A stretch of 10,625 nucleotides of DNA from UBA6911 sp964481255. GTDB taxonomy: Bacteria; Acidobacteriota; UBA6911. The notes under the pieces were generated by a model. The model saw nothing but the letters and a program-made list of their open reading frames with translations, ran no database searches and was not told where the DNA came from. Shown piece by piece: positions 1 to 6,430 of this stretch; the stretch's first letter is position 1, and each line of letters starts with the position of its first letter. Made by a program: the position numbers and the translations under genes. The stretch spans positions 1 to 10,625 of the forward strand of contig CAYZTZ010000117.1 of NCBI GenBank assembly GCA_964481255.1. The letters run 5' to 3'.

Positions 1-146
1 GAATTTAAAGGGTTAACGCACATTAAGAGGGCCTGGTCGTGAAACTTGCGCAATCCGCAACCATTGCGGCCTGAAGGTCGCGGGCAGGAGGATTGCGCCA
101 ATAAAGTGAAATGCCGCAGTCCAGCCGCAGGGTCCGAGCGGCGCCC

Positions 147-974
147 TTATTTGATAAGAGTTGCGCTCCAGCTGCTGTTATCCAGGCCGTATTTCAACTT
201 TCCAGTCATGGTTTCGCCATAGACCCGTCCGATGTATTCGGCGTCGCCGGCTGTAAAGGTGATCTCATCGCCCTTCATCTTACCCTGGACCGGCGTCTTT
301 TTCCCGCCCGATTCAAGCGTTCCTGAGAGCATCTGAAACGACTGCTGCAGATTCAGTTCTCCCTGCGGGAGTTTCCACTTTCCCTCCGCCCTCGCAGGCA
401 CGATCCAGAGATGAGCCGTGCACCACGTCGTACAGCCGCTTTCGGCGGTGACCGATGCGTCGGCGATCCAGTCCTCCATGGTGAAGCTGTTCGATACGAT
501 GCGGGTGCCGGGTTTCAGGCTGAGGAGCTTGGGGCGCAGTCTCATGTTGATGTCGGGCAGCAGGAACATGGTAATCACGGTTGCAGGGGTCAGGTCGCTT
601 TCGAACAGATCAGCCTGGGCAAACCGGGCTTTGTCGGTTACGCCCGCCTGCGCCGCGTTTTGCTGCGAAAGCTCGACCATGTCGGGGTTGTACTCGATGC
701 CGAGTGCCGTGGCGCCCCTCTTTGCGGCGGCGATCACCGTGCGGCCGTCGCCGGACCCAAGGTCGATGACGTAGTCCTCCGGCGTGACCTTCGCAAGGTC
801 AAGCATTTTGTCGACAAGTTCCTGGGGCGTCGGCACCCAGACCACATCCTTTCCCGGTTGGCCCACAACCGGCTGGAACTCCGACGGTCCGGGCTCCTGG
901 GCAAGCACGCCGCCGGCAGCCGCCGCCAGACAAAACGCCATTAAAAAGCCGCAGCATAAAAGTGAACGATTCAT
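147..974 (-). CDS. Exported class I SAM-dependent methyltransferase, FAM173-like
   Basis: Predicted 275-residue protein with a Rossmann-type methyltransferase core. Motif I is DLGSGDGR (residues 71-78), followed by an acidic ribose-binding position in GIEYNP (Glu94) and ADLF (121-124). The preceding VPTPQELVDKML segment and this motif I resemble the FAM173/ATPSCKMT protein-lysine methyltransferase family, so a protein substrate is possible but unproven. Residues 1-25 look like a Sec signal peptide (basic start, long hydrophobic stretch, cleavage near VLA/Q), which is odd because SAM is made in the cytoplasm. About 80 C-terminal residues (from about 195) form a Gly-rich, beta-like extension beyond the core. 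Cys181 and Cys185 could form a disulfide if the protein is exported. I chose the ATG at 974 because GGGAG lies 6 bases upstream. An in-frame ATG at 995 would add seven residues before the signal peptide. It diverges from the SDR gene. Confidence 0.85.
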   Translation of the reverse strand: MNRSLLCCGFLMAFCLAAAAGGVLAQEPGPSEFQPVVGQPGKDVVWVPTPQELVDKMLDLAKVTPEDYVIDLGSGDGRTVIAAAKRGATALGIEYNPDMVELSQQNAAQAGVTDKARFAQADLFESDLTPATVITMFLLPDINMRLRPKLLSLKPGTRIVSNSFTMEDWIADASVTAESGCTTWCTAHLWIVPARAEGKWKLPQGELNLQQSFQMLSGTLESGGKKTPVQGKMKGDEITFTAGDAEYIGRVYGETMTGKLKYGLDNSSWSATLIK

Positions 975-1015
975 GGTCAGCTCCCATTGGAACAAAGTAT
1001 TGCCGAAAGCGCGCC

Positions 1016-1021
1016 ATTATA
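1016..1021 (-). promoter_or_regulatory. Candidate -10 element for the methyltransferase gene
   Basis: The minus strand reads TATAAT here, a perfect sigma-70 -10 hexamer about 40 bases upstream of the start at 974. No good -35 hexamer is visible at 16-18 bases, so the promoter would be weak or activator-dependent. This call rests on the hexamer alone. Confidence 0.35.
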
Positions 1022-1147
1022 ACTCCCGAAAGGGCATTCTCCCACAGCGAAATAAGGCCGGAATCACGGGACCCGGCCCGCCGTTCGGCTGCTCATGGTC
1101 TATACCGGCGACTTCTGTTAATCTCTGCAGATTCGGGAGAACAGGCG

Positions 1148-1927
1148 ATGAAAGATTGTACTCTGAAAAATAAGGTTGCGCTGGTTACCGGCGGCCGGCG
1201 AGGCATCGGCAGGGCCGTCGCACTGGCCTTCGCGCGGCGAGGGGCCGACGTCGCGGTCTCCGATGCCGTCGTTGACGATGGGATGCTTGATGAGACGGCG
1301 GAAGAGATCAGGGCCTTCGGCTCGCGATCGCTTTCGCTGCGGGCCGACGTCTCCCTGCGATCCGACGTCGAGAACATGACGCAGCTCGCCCTTCAGGAAT
1401 TCGGGAAAATCGACATCCTTGCAAACTGCGCCGGTGTCTGGATTCCTGGAGAAACCCTGATCGAATGCAGCGACGAAAACTGGGACAAGGTCATGGATAC
1501 CAACCTCAAAGGAACATATTTATGCTGCCAGGCGGTAGGGCGGAGCATGATCGTTCGCAGGGAAGGTTGTATCTTGAACATGTCCTCGCAGGTGGGATTG
1601 ACGCCGGGAATCGCCGTCGGGGCCTATTCGATATCCAAGGCGGGCATTATTATGCTTACAAGGCAGCTTGCGTTGGAACTGGCTCCCTTTAACATCCGGG
1701 TCAACGCCCTGGCTCCGGGCATCGTCAAGACGGACTTCAACGCGGCTTTCTGGAAGGAACCTGAGGCGGAAAGACGCTCGTCCGCCATGGTGCCCCTGGG
1801 ACGTCTGGCGGTCCCCGAAGACATCGCCGAAGCCGCGCTGTTTCTCGCGTCCGCGGGATCCGGTTATGTGACCGGCGAAGTGCTCCGTATAAACGGCGGA
1901 TGGGCGCCGCCGGTTGTCAGCGGTTAG
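1148..1927 (+). CDS. SDR-family NAD(P)-dependent oxidoreductase
   Basis: A classical short-chain dehydrogenase/reductase of 259 residues, the usual family length. The cofactor motif TGGRRGIG is at 14-21, the NNAG-type motif appears as NCAG at 93-96, and the catalytic tetrad is Asn119, Ser147, Tyr160 and Lys164 (YSISK). The C-terminal PGIVKTD and RINGGW segments are typical of FabG/3-oxoacyl reductase-like SDRs. Asp39, at the end of the second strand (VAVSD), suggests NAD(H) rather than NADP(H), because acidic residues there usually bind the ribose hydroxyls. The substrate cannot be read from sequence. Annotation pipelines might call it FabG or a sugar/alcohol dehydrogenase, but no fatty-acid genes are nearby. 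The ATG at 1148 has GGGAGA seven bases upstream. A longer reading from 962 would run through the intergenic region and lacks support. Confidence 0.93.
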   Translation: MKDCTLKNKVALVTGGRRGIGRAVALAFARRGADVAVSDAVVDDGMLDETAEEIRAFGSRSLSLRADVSLRSDVENMTQLALQEFGKIDILANCAGVWIPGETLIECSDENWDKVMDTNLKGTYLCCQAVGRSMIVRREGCILNMSSQVGLTPGIAVGAYSISKAGIIMLTRQLALELAPFNIRVNALAPGIVKTDFNAAFWKEPEAERRSSAMVPLGRLAVPEDIAEAALFLASAGSGYVTGEVLRINGGWAPPVVSG

Positions 1928-1957
1928 CGGTTCACGGCTGGAAGGAGGCACAGAACA

Positions 1958-1983
1958 TTCAATGCCGACACGGCAACGTTGAA
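1958..1983. terminator. Possible bidirectional hairpin between convergent genes
   Basis: Between the SDR stop and the flavoprotein stop there is TGCCG-ACA-CGGCA (1963-1975). It is flanked by TTCAA and TTGAA, which can pair to extend the stem with a three-base bulge. The position suits a terminator shared by two convergent genes. There is no T-run, so it is not a textbook intrinsic terminator. Confidence 0.3.
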
Positions 1984-1985
1984 AG

Positions 1986-2561
1986 CTAGCCGCTGTTTTC
2001 CAGACGCCGGGCCAGCTGGAAGACATTGGCGCCGAGCAAACGCGCCTCTTCCATGGCCGACATATCGATGCCGCCGCCCACGCCGGTCAGAACATCCCCG
2101 ATTTCCCTGCCGTAACCGATGGCGCCTCCGGCGACGATCATCCCTTGAGCGATGCAGAATGAATAGAGCAGGGATCGGGCCTGCAGAGCCCCGACCCTCC
2201 GCGTAACGACAAGAGCCCCGGCCACTTTGTTTTTCAGAGCGCGCCGCCCGAGCAGGGCGAACATCCGATCCATGACCGCTTTCATCTGAGCGCTGACGCT
2301 GCCGAAATAGACCGGGCTGCCGAAAATGACCCCGTCGGCCCGCTCCAGCATGCCATAGAGCTCCTGCATGTCGTCCTCGACCACGCAGGAACCGACCTCG
2401 AAGCAAGTTCCGCAGGCGTCGCAGGGGGCCACGCTCTTTTCCGACATCAGAAACATTTCCGTCTCGCTGCCGGACTCGCGGGCCACGCGCAGCGCCTCGC
2501 GCATCAGTATCTCGGTATTGCCGTTTTTGCGGGGACTGCCCACAATACCCAGAATCCTCAT
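1986..2561 (-). CDS. Flavodoxin-fold NAD(P)H-dependent FMN reductase / iron-sulfur flavoprotein-like
   Basis: A 191-residue protein with a flavodoxin-like fold. The N-terminal strand and phosphate-binding loop read GIVGSPRKNGNTE (residues 5-17), the FMN phosphate signature of NADPH-dependent FMN reductases and iron-sulfur flavoproteins. Cysteines 47, 50, 53 and 59 form CxxCxxCx5C followed by EDDM, resembling the compact cluster motif of archaeal-type iron-sulfur flavoproteins (Isf). Many relatives keep these cysteines without a proven cluster. GSPVYFGSVSAQMK (about 81-94) is the second FMN-contact region. Its likely role is electron transfer from NAD(P)H to a small acceptor or metal in the cytoplasm; the physiological acceptor is unknown. 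The ATG at 2561 has a strong AGGAGG two to three bases upstream. The gene lies 94 bases downstream of the ZIP transporter on the same strand, so co-transcription is plausible. Confidence 0.88.
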   Translation of the reverse strand: MRILGIVGSPRKNGNTEILMREALRVARESGSETEMFLMSEKSVAPCDACGTCFEVGSCVVEDDMQELYGMLERADGVIFGSPVYFGSVSAQMKAVMDRMFALLGRRALKNKVAGALVVTRRVGALQARSLLYSFCIAQGMIVAGGAIGYGREIGDVLTGVGGGIDMSAMEEARLLGANVFQLARRLENSG

Positions 2562-2655
2562 AGCCTCCTCCTAATCCCCTGTTCCCTTGGCTGCGGATTA
2601 TATGCGCGAAGCCCCCTGGAGAAAAAAGGAATCGGGCGCGCGGATCGCCACGGGA

Positions 2656-3420
2656 TCACAGGATCGCAAGAAACAGACGCAAAGCCGCGATCAAAAGCAT
2701 GCCGGCAAAAAAGTGGACCAGCAACATCGTGCGGCTGTGCTGCAGCAGTTCGCCGAAGACGGCGTGAAGGGCCAAGAAAATGAAGCCGCCGCCCACATGC
2801 GCCAGCAGGATATCCAGCCAAAGGCCTGACACTCGTGGGGCCGCCCACAGCCCTATTCCTCCGCCCAGCAGAGTGGTCGCCTCGACCGCCGCCACGTATC
2901 CTACGGTCGCCAGGCGCCGGAAACCCGCGGCCAAAAGCAGGGCGCCAAGCGCAAGTCCCTCGGGCACCTTGTGCACGCAAATCGCCAGAAGGAGAGTGGC
3001 GTCGAGACCCCGGGCCAACTCGGCCTCCCTGCCCAGGGCGAGCGCCAGTCCGTCCATGGTGCTGTGAAGACCAAGCGCGACAATCATGGCTCCGGCTATT
3101 TCCCCGAACCTGTGGGTCGCCGCCTTGTCAAAATGGCTGGCCGCGCACGCCGGGCAGACATGGAAGACATAACGGCTTACCAGGAAGAAGACCAGGTATC
3201 CGGACGCCATGGCCGCCGCGAGCTGCTGCCACGACATCGCGGCGAAGCTCTCGGGGAGGATCGAGAAAAGGGTGACGCCGAGGAGTGTTCCCGCAGCCAG
3301 GCTGATGAGGCGGCATAACGCGTTATGCGAGACGGCCGCCGCGGAGCTTATAGCCGCGCCCAGCACAGCCAGGCCGAAAGCCAACAGTACCCTCGGCATC
3401 ACATCCGCCGCGGTCTCCAA
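2656..3420 (-). CDS. ZIP-family divalent metal transporter
   Basis: A 254-residue membrane protein with about eight hydrophobic segments, the size of bacterial ZupT/GufA-like ZIP proteins. The two metal-site helices carry HSTMDG (residues 119-124) and HKVPEG (150-155), the family signatures for the transport site. It would import Zn(II), Fe(II), Mn(II) or related ions through the inner membrane; the exact metal cannot be read off. The loop between segments three and four has His87, Cys89, Cys92, His96 and His103, a likely metal-sensing or capture loop. The start is TTG at 3420, with GGAGG six bases upstream. A later in-frame ATG (MPRVLL, residue 8) has no comparably spaced ribosome site. It is divergent from a Fur-family gene, and a palindrome overlaps its predicted promoter, so metal-dependent repression is likely. 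Confidence 0.92.
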   Translation of the reverse strand: METAADVMPRVLLAFGLAVLGAAISSAAAVSHNALCRLISLAAGTLLGVTLFSILPESFAAMSWQQLAAAMASGYLVFFLVSRYVFHVCPACAASHFDKAATHRFGEIAGAMIVALGLHSTMDGLALALGREAELARGLDATLLLAICVHKVPEGLALGALLLAAGFRRLATVGYVAAVEATTLLGGGIGLWAAPRVSGLWLDILLAHVGGGFIFLALHAVFGELLQHSRTMLLVHFFAGMLLIAALRLFLAIL

Positions 3421-3468
3421 TCGAAGCCTCCGCCACTCGACGCGGGAGGCTCAGCGCCTCCTGCGGGT

Positions 3469-3490
3469 TATTGCAAATAAATTTGCATTG
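3469..3490. promoter_or_regulatory. Candidate Fur-family operator 1
   Basis: This is a 22-bp site of form TATTGCA-N8-TGCATTG. Its core TGCAAAT-AA-ATTTGCA is a perfect 7-2-7 inverted repeat centred at 3479.5. It overlaps the predicted -10 and start region of the ZIP promoter and shares its half-sites and spacing with operator 2. The natural candidate ligand is the Fur-family protein encoded at 3577-3948. Confidence 0.65.
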
Positions 3491-3514
3491 TCCACGTTCC
3501 GCTGGAATTGTCAA
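3487..3514 (-). promoter_or_regulatory. Predicted sigma-70-type promoter of the ZIP gene
   Basis: On the minus strand, a perfect -35 TTGACA (3514-3509) is followed by a 16-base spacer and GACAAT (3492-3487, four of six matches to TATAAT). Transcription would begin inside or just past the palindrome at 3469-3490, so a bound repressor would block the polymerase. The promoter is predicted from hexamers only. Confidence 0.5.
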
Positions 3515-3517
3515 GAT

Positions 3518-3539
3518 TATTGCAGACACTCTTGCAATA
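3518..3539. promoter_or_regulatory. Candidate Fur-family operator 2
   Basis: This is a 22-bp perfect inverted repeat, TATTGCA-N8-TGCAATA, centred at 3528.5. That is 49 bases from the centre of operator 1 and 37 bases before the regulator's start codon. It sits where it could control the regulator gene (autoregulation). It lies just upstream of the predicted -35 of the ZIP promoter, so paired occupancy could affect both genes. Confidence 0.65.
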
Positions 3540-3576
3540 GCGGCTCACGCGGGCTAGGATGGCACGGGGAGCCATA

Positions 3577-3948
3577 ATGAAGCGAAAAACCAATCAGAGA
3601 AACGCCATACAGGAAGTTTTCCAAAGGATAGACCGGCCCTTGCGAATCCAGGAAATACTCGAAGCGGGCCGCCAGTCGGTCGGTTCTCTCAATCAGGCAA
3701 CTGTTTATCGAAACCTGAAGCTTCTGGTACAAAACGGCTGGCTGGTAAAGATCCGCACCCCGGAACTGGGGACGCTTTACGAAAAGGCCGGCAAGGAACA
3801 TCACCATCATTTCCAATGCCGGTCCTGCGAACGGATCTATGAAATTTCCGGCTGCGCCTTCAACGAGCGCAGCGCGACACCGCCCGGATTCGTGACGGAA
3901 AGCCACGAGGTTTATCTTTTTGGAATCTGCCCCGCCTGCAACGCCTGA
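3577..3948 (+). CDS. Fur-family metal-dependent transcriptional repressor
   Basis: A 123-residue Fur-superfamily regulator, slightly shorter than typical Fur/Zur. The winged-helix recognition segment reads QATVYRNLKLLVQNGW (about 40-55), the family hallmark. HHHHFQC (75-81) supplies regulatory metal ligands. CRSC (81-84) and CPAC (118-121) are the paired CxxC structural zinc site, and His110 is a further possible ligand. It should dimerise, bind an ion and repress DNA targets. Divergence from a ZIP importer suggests a Zur-like or Mur-like role, but the metal cannot be assigned from these residues, and PerR-like sensing is not excluded. I chose the ATG at 3577 because GGGGAG sits five bases upstream. 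The ATG at 3559 adds only six residues and has a poor ribosome site. Two palindromes precede the gene, so autoregulation is likely. Confidence 0.92.
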   Translation: MKRKTNQRNAIQEVFQRIDRPLRIQEILEAGRQSVGSLNQATVYRNLKLLVQNGWLVKIRTPELGTLYEKAGKEHHHHFQCRSCERIYEISGCAFNERSATPPGFVTESHEVYLFGICPACNA

Positions 3949-4121
3949 CGCAAACGCCGGCGAATCAGAACCCGCCCATGGACAATGGCCCTTGTCTGCC
4001 GGCCCCCGCGCGATCGCAGGCGCGCCGTGATTCGCGCCGGTTCCTTTTCTCTTGAGTTTTGGCTCCTCCGGACGGAAACTTTGAACCGCGGAACCAGGTA
4101 TTTTTTAAAAGGAGAGATGCA

Positions 4122-4784
4122 ATGAGCGCTATGGTTATGGCTTTGATGACGATGGCTTTATTGTTATTCACCGCTGCGCCCGGACCCGCGGCCGATCAGG
4201 GGGGCGCCGAACTCAACAGGGAGAAGCTTATGAACCCGTCTCAGATGAATGAAACGGCGCCGGACAAGTATCAGGTCCAATTCGACACCACCAAGGGCGA
4301 ATTCATCGTCGAGGTTACGCGCGACTGGGCGCCTTACGGAGCCGATCGTTTCTACAATTTGGTGAAAAACGGTTATTACAATAACTGCCGTTTCTTCCGC
4401 GTGGTGGAGAATTTCATGGTGCAGTTCGGGATTAACGGCGATCCCAAGCTTAACGCGGTCTGGCGTTCGGCGCGCATCCCCGACGACAAGGCCAAGAAGA
4501 GCAATTACCGGGGCTATATCACCTTCGCCACGGCCGGCCCCAACACGCGAACCACGCAGGTTTTCATCAATTTCGTAGACAACACGTTTCTGGACAGCCA
4601 GGGCTTTGCGCCCTTCGGAAAGGTCACCAAGGGCATGAATGTCGTCGATTCCATCTACAGCAAATACGGAGAGCAGCCCGATCAGGGACGCATCCAAATG
4701 GAAGGCAACGCCTATCTGGAAAAGAACTTCCCGAATCTCGATTACGTGAAGTCGGCCGCCATCCTTCCGCCTTCCGGGAAATAG
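4122..4784 (+). CDS. Exported cyclophilin-type peptidyl-prolyl cis-trans isomerase
   Basis: A 220-residue protein with an N-terminal hydrophobic segment (residues 1-24, possible cleavage after GPAA) and a cyclophilin domain from about residue 50. The active-site region FFRVVENFMVQFG (91-103) supplies the catalytic Arg93 and the Phe98/Gln101 pair. FATAGPNTRTTQVFIN (135-150) matches the substrate-pocket motif, and FLDSQGFAPFGKV (156-168) is the loop where human cyclophilin A has Trp121. Here that position is Phe156, as in many bacterial, cyclosporin-insensitive members. It would catalyse proline isomerisation, probably in the periplasm. The ATG at 4122 has GGAGAG five bases upstream. With this start the signal segment has no Lys or Arg at its front, which is unusual. 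An in-frame TTG at 4059 would add a KRR motif but lacks a good ribosome site. Confidence 0.9.
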   Translation: MSAMVMALMTMALLLFTAAPGPAADQGGAELNREKLMNPSQMNETAPDKYQVQFDTTKGEFIVEVTRDWAPYGADRFYNLVKNGYYNNCRFFRVVENFMVQFGINGDPKLNAVWRSARIPDDKAKKSNYRGYITFATAGPNTRTTQVFINFVDNTFLDSQGFAPFGKVTKGMNVVDSIYSKYGEQPDQGRIQMEGNAYLEKNFPNLDYVKSAAILPPSGK

Positions 4785-4803
4785 GCCGCCCGCAAGAGTG
4801 CAT

Positions 4804-4840
4804 CGCGGATTCACCGGCCGGAAGCCCCGGTGAATCCGCG
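4804..4840. terminator. Strong GC-rich hairpin after the cyclophilin gene
   Basis: A perfect 14-bp inverted repeat has arms CGCGGATTCACCGG (4804-4817) and CCGGTGAATCCGCG (4827-4840) around a nine-base loop, starting 20 bases after the cyclophilin stop. Such a stem should form in RNA from either strand. No T-run follows on either side, so intrinsic termination is uncertain. It may stabilise the 3' end, act with Rho, or be a dispersed repeat. It separates the cyclophilin from the MFS gene. Confidence 0.5.
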
Positions 4841-5008
4841 ACGTCCCCGCACATCCTTTTTGGACGCCTATTCCGCCGACCCGAGGATCGAGGCCATCCT
4901 GTCAGCCGCGGAGCCTGCCTGTCCGGTGAACGCGACCGGCCCGGCGTCCTTCCTGAACCACGACCGGTCTTCCTATTTCCCAAAAGCGAATGGCGGACCG
5001 AGAGAACG

Positions 5009-6235
5009 ATGATCACAGAACCCGAAGCCGGGATGATTGAAACCGAGCGCCGGAGCATGTTCCGCAGCAGGGAGTTCGCCTTCGTTTTGCTGGCGTATTT
5101 TTTCGCCTTTTTCAGCATCGCGCTGTTTTATCTCTTCCCGCTGTTTCTGGAACGTTTCCATCCGTCGAAGATCCGCGTCGGCTTGATCATGGGGATTCAG
5201 AGCATCACGGCGATCCTGGTGCGTCCTCTCTTCGGCCGCTTCCTCGACGAGCAGGGGGGGCGGAAGGCGGCTCTCGCCAGCATACTGTTCATGATCGCCG
5301 TCATCTCGGGGTTTCACCTGGTCCGCAGCGCCGGGATACTGGTGATCCTGCTTCGCGCTCTGAACGGAGTGGGCTGGGGCATCGCGGCCACGGCGATTCT
5401 CGCGATATGTTCCGACCTGGCGCCTGCGAACCGCATGGCCCATTCGCTGGGCGTCGTCGGCATCGCGGGGATTATCGCGGAAGCCGTCGGGCCGACGGTC
5501 GCAGAGGAGGTGTCCCGGCGCGTCGGATTCGGCGGCGTCTTCAACATGAGCCTGGTCCTGCTTGCCGCGGCATTCCTCTGTGTAGCCGCCATCCGGCAGC
5601 CGCGGCCCCGCGGCGACGCTCGCGAAGTCGAACAAACGCCTTCTCTGGCAAACTATCGCCTGCCGATTCTGATCGTCATGGCATCCATGCCCGTCGTTCA
5701 CGGCGCCGTGCGGGGCACGATCATCAATTTTATCGCCCTGTTCGGAACCAGCGCCGGTTTCGCTCGCGTCGGTCCGTTCTTCCTGGCCTTTTCCACCGCG
5801 GCGATCCTCATGCGGCTGGTTCTCGGCGACTTATCCGACCGGTACGGACGCAAGCGCGTCATAGTGCCGACGGCGGTGCTGATCGGCCTCAACCTTTTCT
5901 GGATCGCCGGAGTTCGTTCCTACGCGGCCTATCTTATCGGGGGCTTCGCGGCAGGCTTGGGGCAGGGCCTGATGTTTCCGGCCTTAAGCACGTATGTCAT
6001 CGACCTCCTGGGGCGCGGGAAAAAAGGCCTCGCTCTTGGGATTTATCTGTCCCTGGTGGACGTCGGCACGGGGTTGGGATCGCCTTTGTTCGGCTGGGTT
6101 TCCGACAGGATCGGCTATCGCGGCATGTACGGCGTCGCCGGGTGCCTCATCCTGCTTTTCGCGGCGGTATTCCACGCTAAAGCGCCCGGAGCCCCGTCTC
6201 AGAGCCCGGCGGATTCCCATGCCGCGGAATCCTAG
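5009..6235 (+). CDS. MFS transporter
   Basis: A 408-residue polytopic inner-membrane protein with about twelve hydrophobic helices in two halves. Motif A appears between helices 2 and 3 as GRFLDEQGGRK (76-86). It recurs in the second half as GDLSDRYGRKR (273-283), the duplicated loop expected of the major facilitator superfamily. RALNGVGWG (116-124) corresponds to motif B, linked to proton coupling. A helix-5 GPTVAE segment (161-166) recalls motif C-like drug/H+ antiporters, but the match is loose. The size and single-component form fit a proton-driven exporter of a small molecule; the substrate is unknown. The ATG at 5009 has only a weak GAGAG five to nine bases upstream, and the later Met9 or Met17 are possible. 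The gene follows the cyclophilin by 224 bases with a hairpin between, so it is probably a separate unit. It converges on the cytochrome gene. Confidence 0.9.
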   Translation: MITEPEAGMIETERRSMFRSREFAFVLLAYFFAFFSIALFYLFPLFLERFHPSKIRVGLIMGIQSITAILVRPLFGRFLDEQGGRKAALASILFMIAVISGFHLVRSAGILVILLRALNGVGWGIAATAILAICSDLAPANRMAHSLGVVGIAGIIAEAVGPTVAEEVSRRVGFGGVFNMSLVLLAAAFLCVAAIRQPRPRGDAREVEQTPSLANYRLPILIVMASMPVVHGAVRGTIINFIALFGTSAGFARVGPFFLAFSTAAILMRLVLGDLSDRYGRKRVIVPTAVLIGLNLFWIAGVRSYAAYLIGGFAAGLGQGLMFPALSTYVIDLLGRGKKGLALGIYLSLVDVGTGLGSPLFGWVSDRIGYRGMYGVAGCLILLFAAVFHAKAPGAPSQSPADSHAAES

Positions 6236-6290
6236 GCCCGGATTTCGCAGACTGCATCCGTTTTCTCCAGGAGCAATCCATCCGCATCCG

Positions 6291-6305
6291 TCGGGCCCGG
6301 CCCGA
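6291..6305. repeat. 15-bp GC palindrome between convergent genes
   Basis: TCGGGCC-C-GGCCCGA is a perfect inverted repeat with a one-base centre, in the 195-base gap between the MFS stop and the cytochrome stop. As RNA it could form a five-pair hairpin with a five-base loop. There is no T-run. It could serve as a weak terminator element, or be chance in GC-rich DNA. Confidence 0.25.
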
Positions 6306-6430
6306 TCATGATAATGGAGAACCGTGCATGCAGAGCCGCATTGTCATGGGGACGCTATCCCTCTTGGATGCATGCGCGGATGAATCGGAACCGCCCGAGC
6401 CTCTGCGCTGCGTCGGCGAAGCAGGATCCA

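Noticed and set aside
48..98. Inverted repeat GCGCAATCC (48-56) and GGATTGCGC (90-98).
   Set aside because: The arms are nine bases with a 33-base gap, with no associated gene or promoter that gives it meaning. It could be chance.
411..944. Long plus-strand frames over the methyltransferase.
   Set aside because: They are shadows of the minus-strand gene, which has an intact SAM motif, signal peptide and ribosome site.
3577..3948. Firm assignment of the regulator as Zur.
   Set aside because: Metal specificity in the Fur family cannot be settled from these motifs, and the neighbouring ZIP transporter may carry several metals.
4973..5701. A 242-residue open frame on the minus strand opposite the MFS gene.
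   Set aside because: Its composition is rich in Arg, Asp, Gln and Pro without domain features, and the opposite strand encodes a clear transporter.
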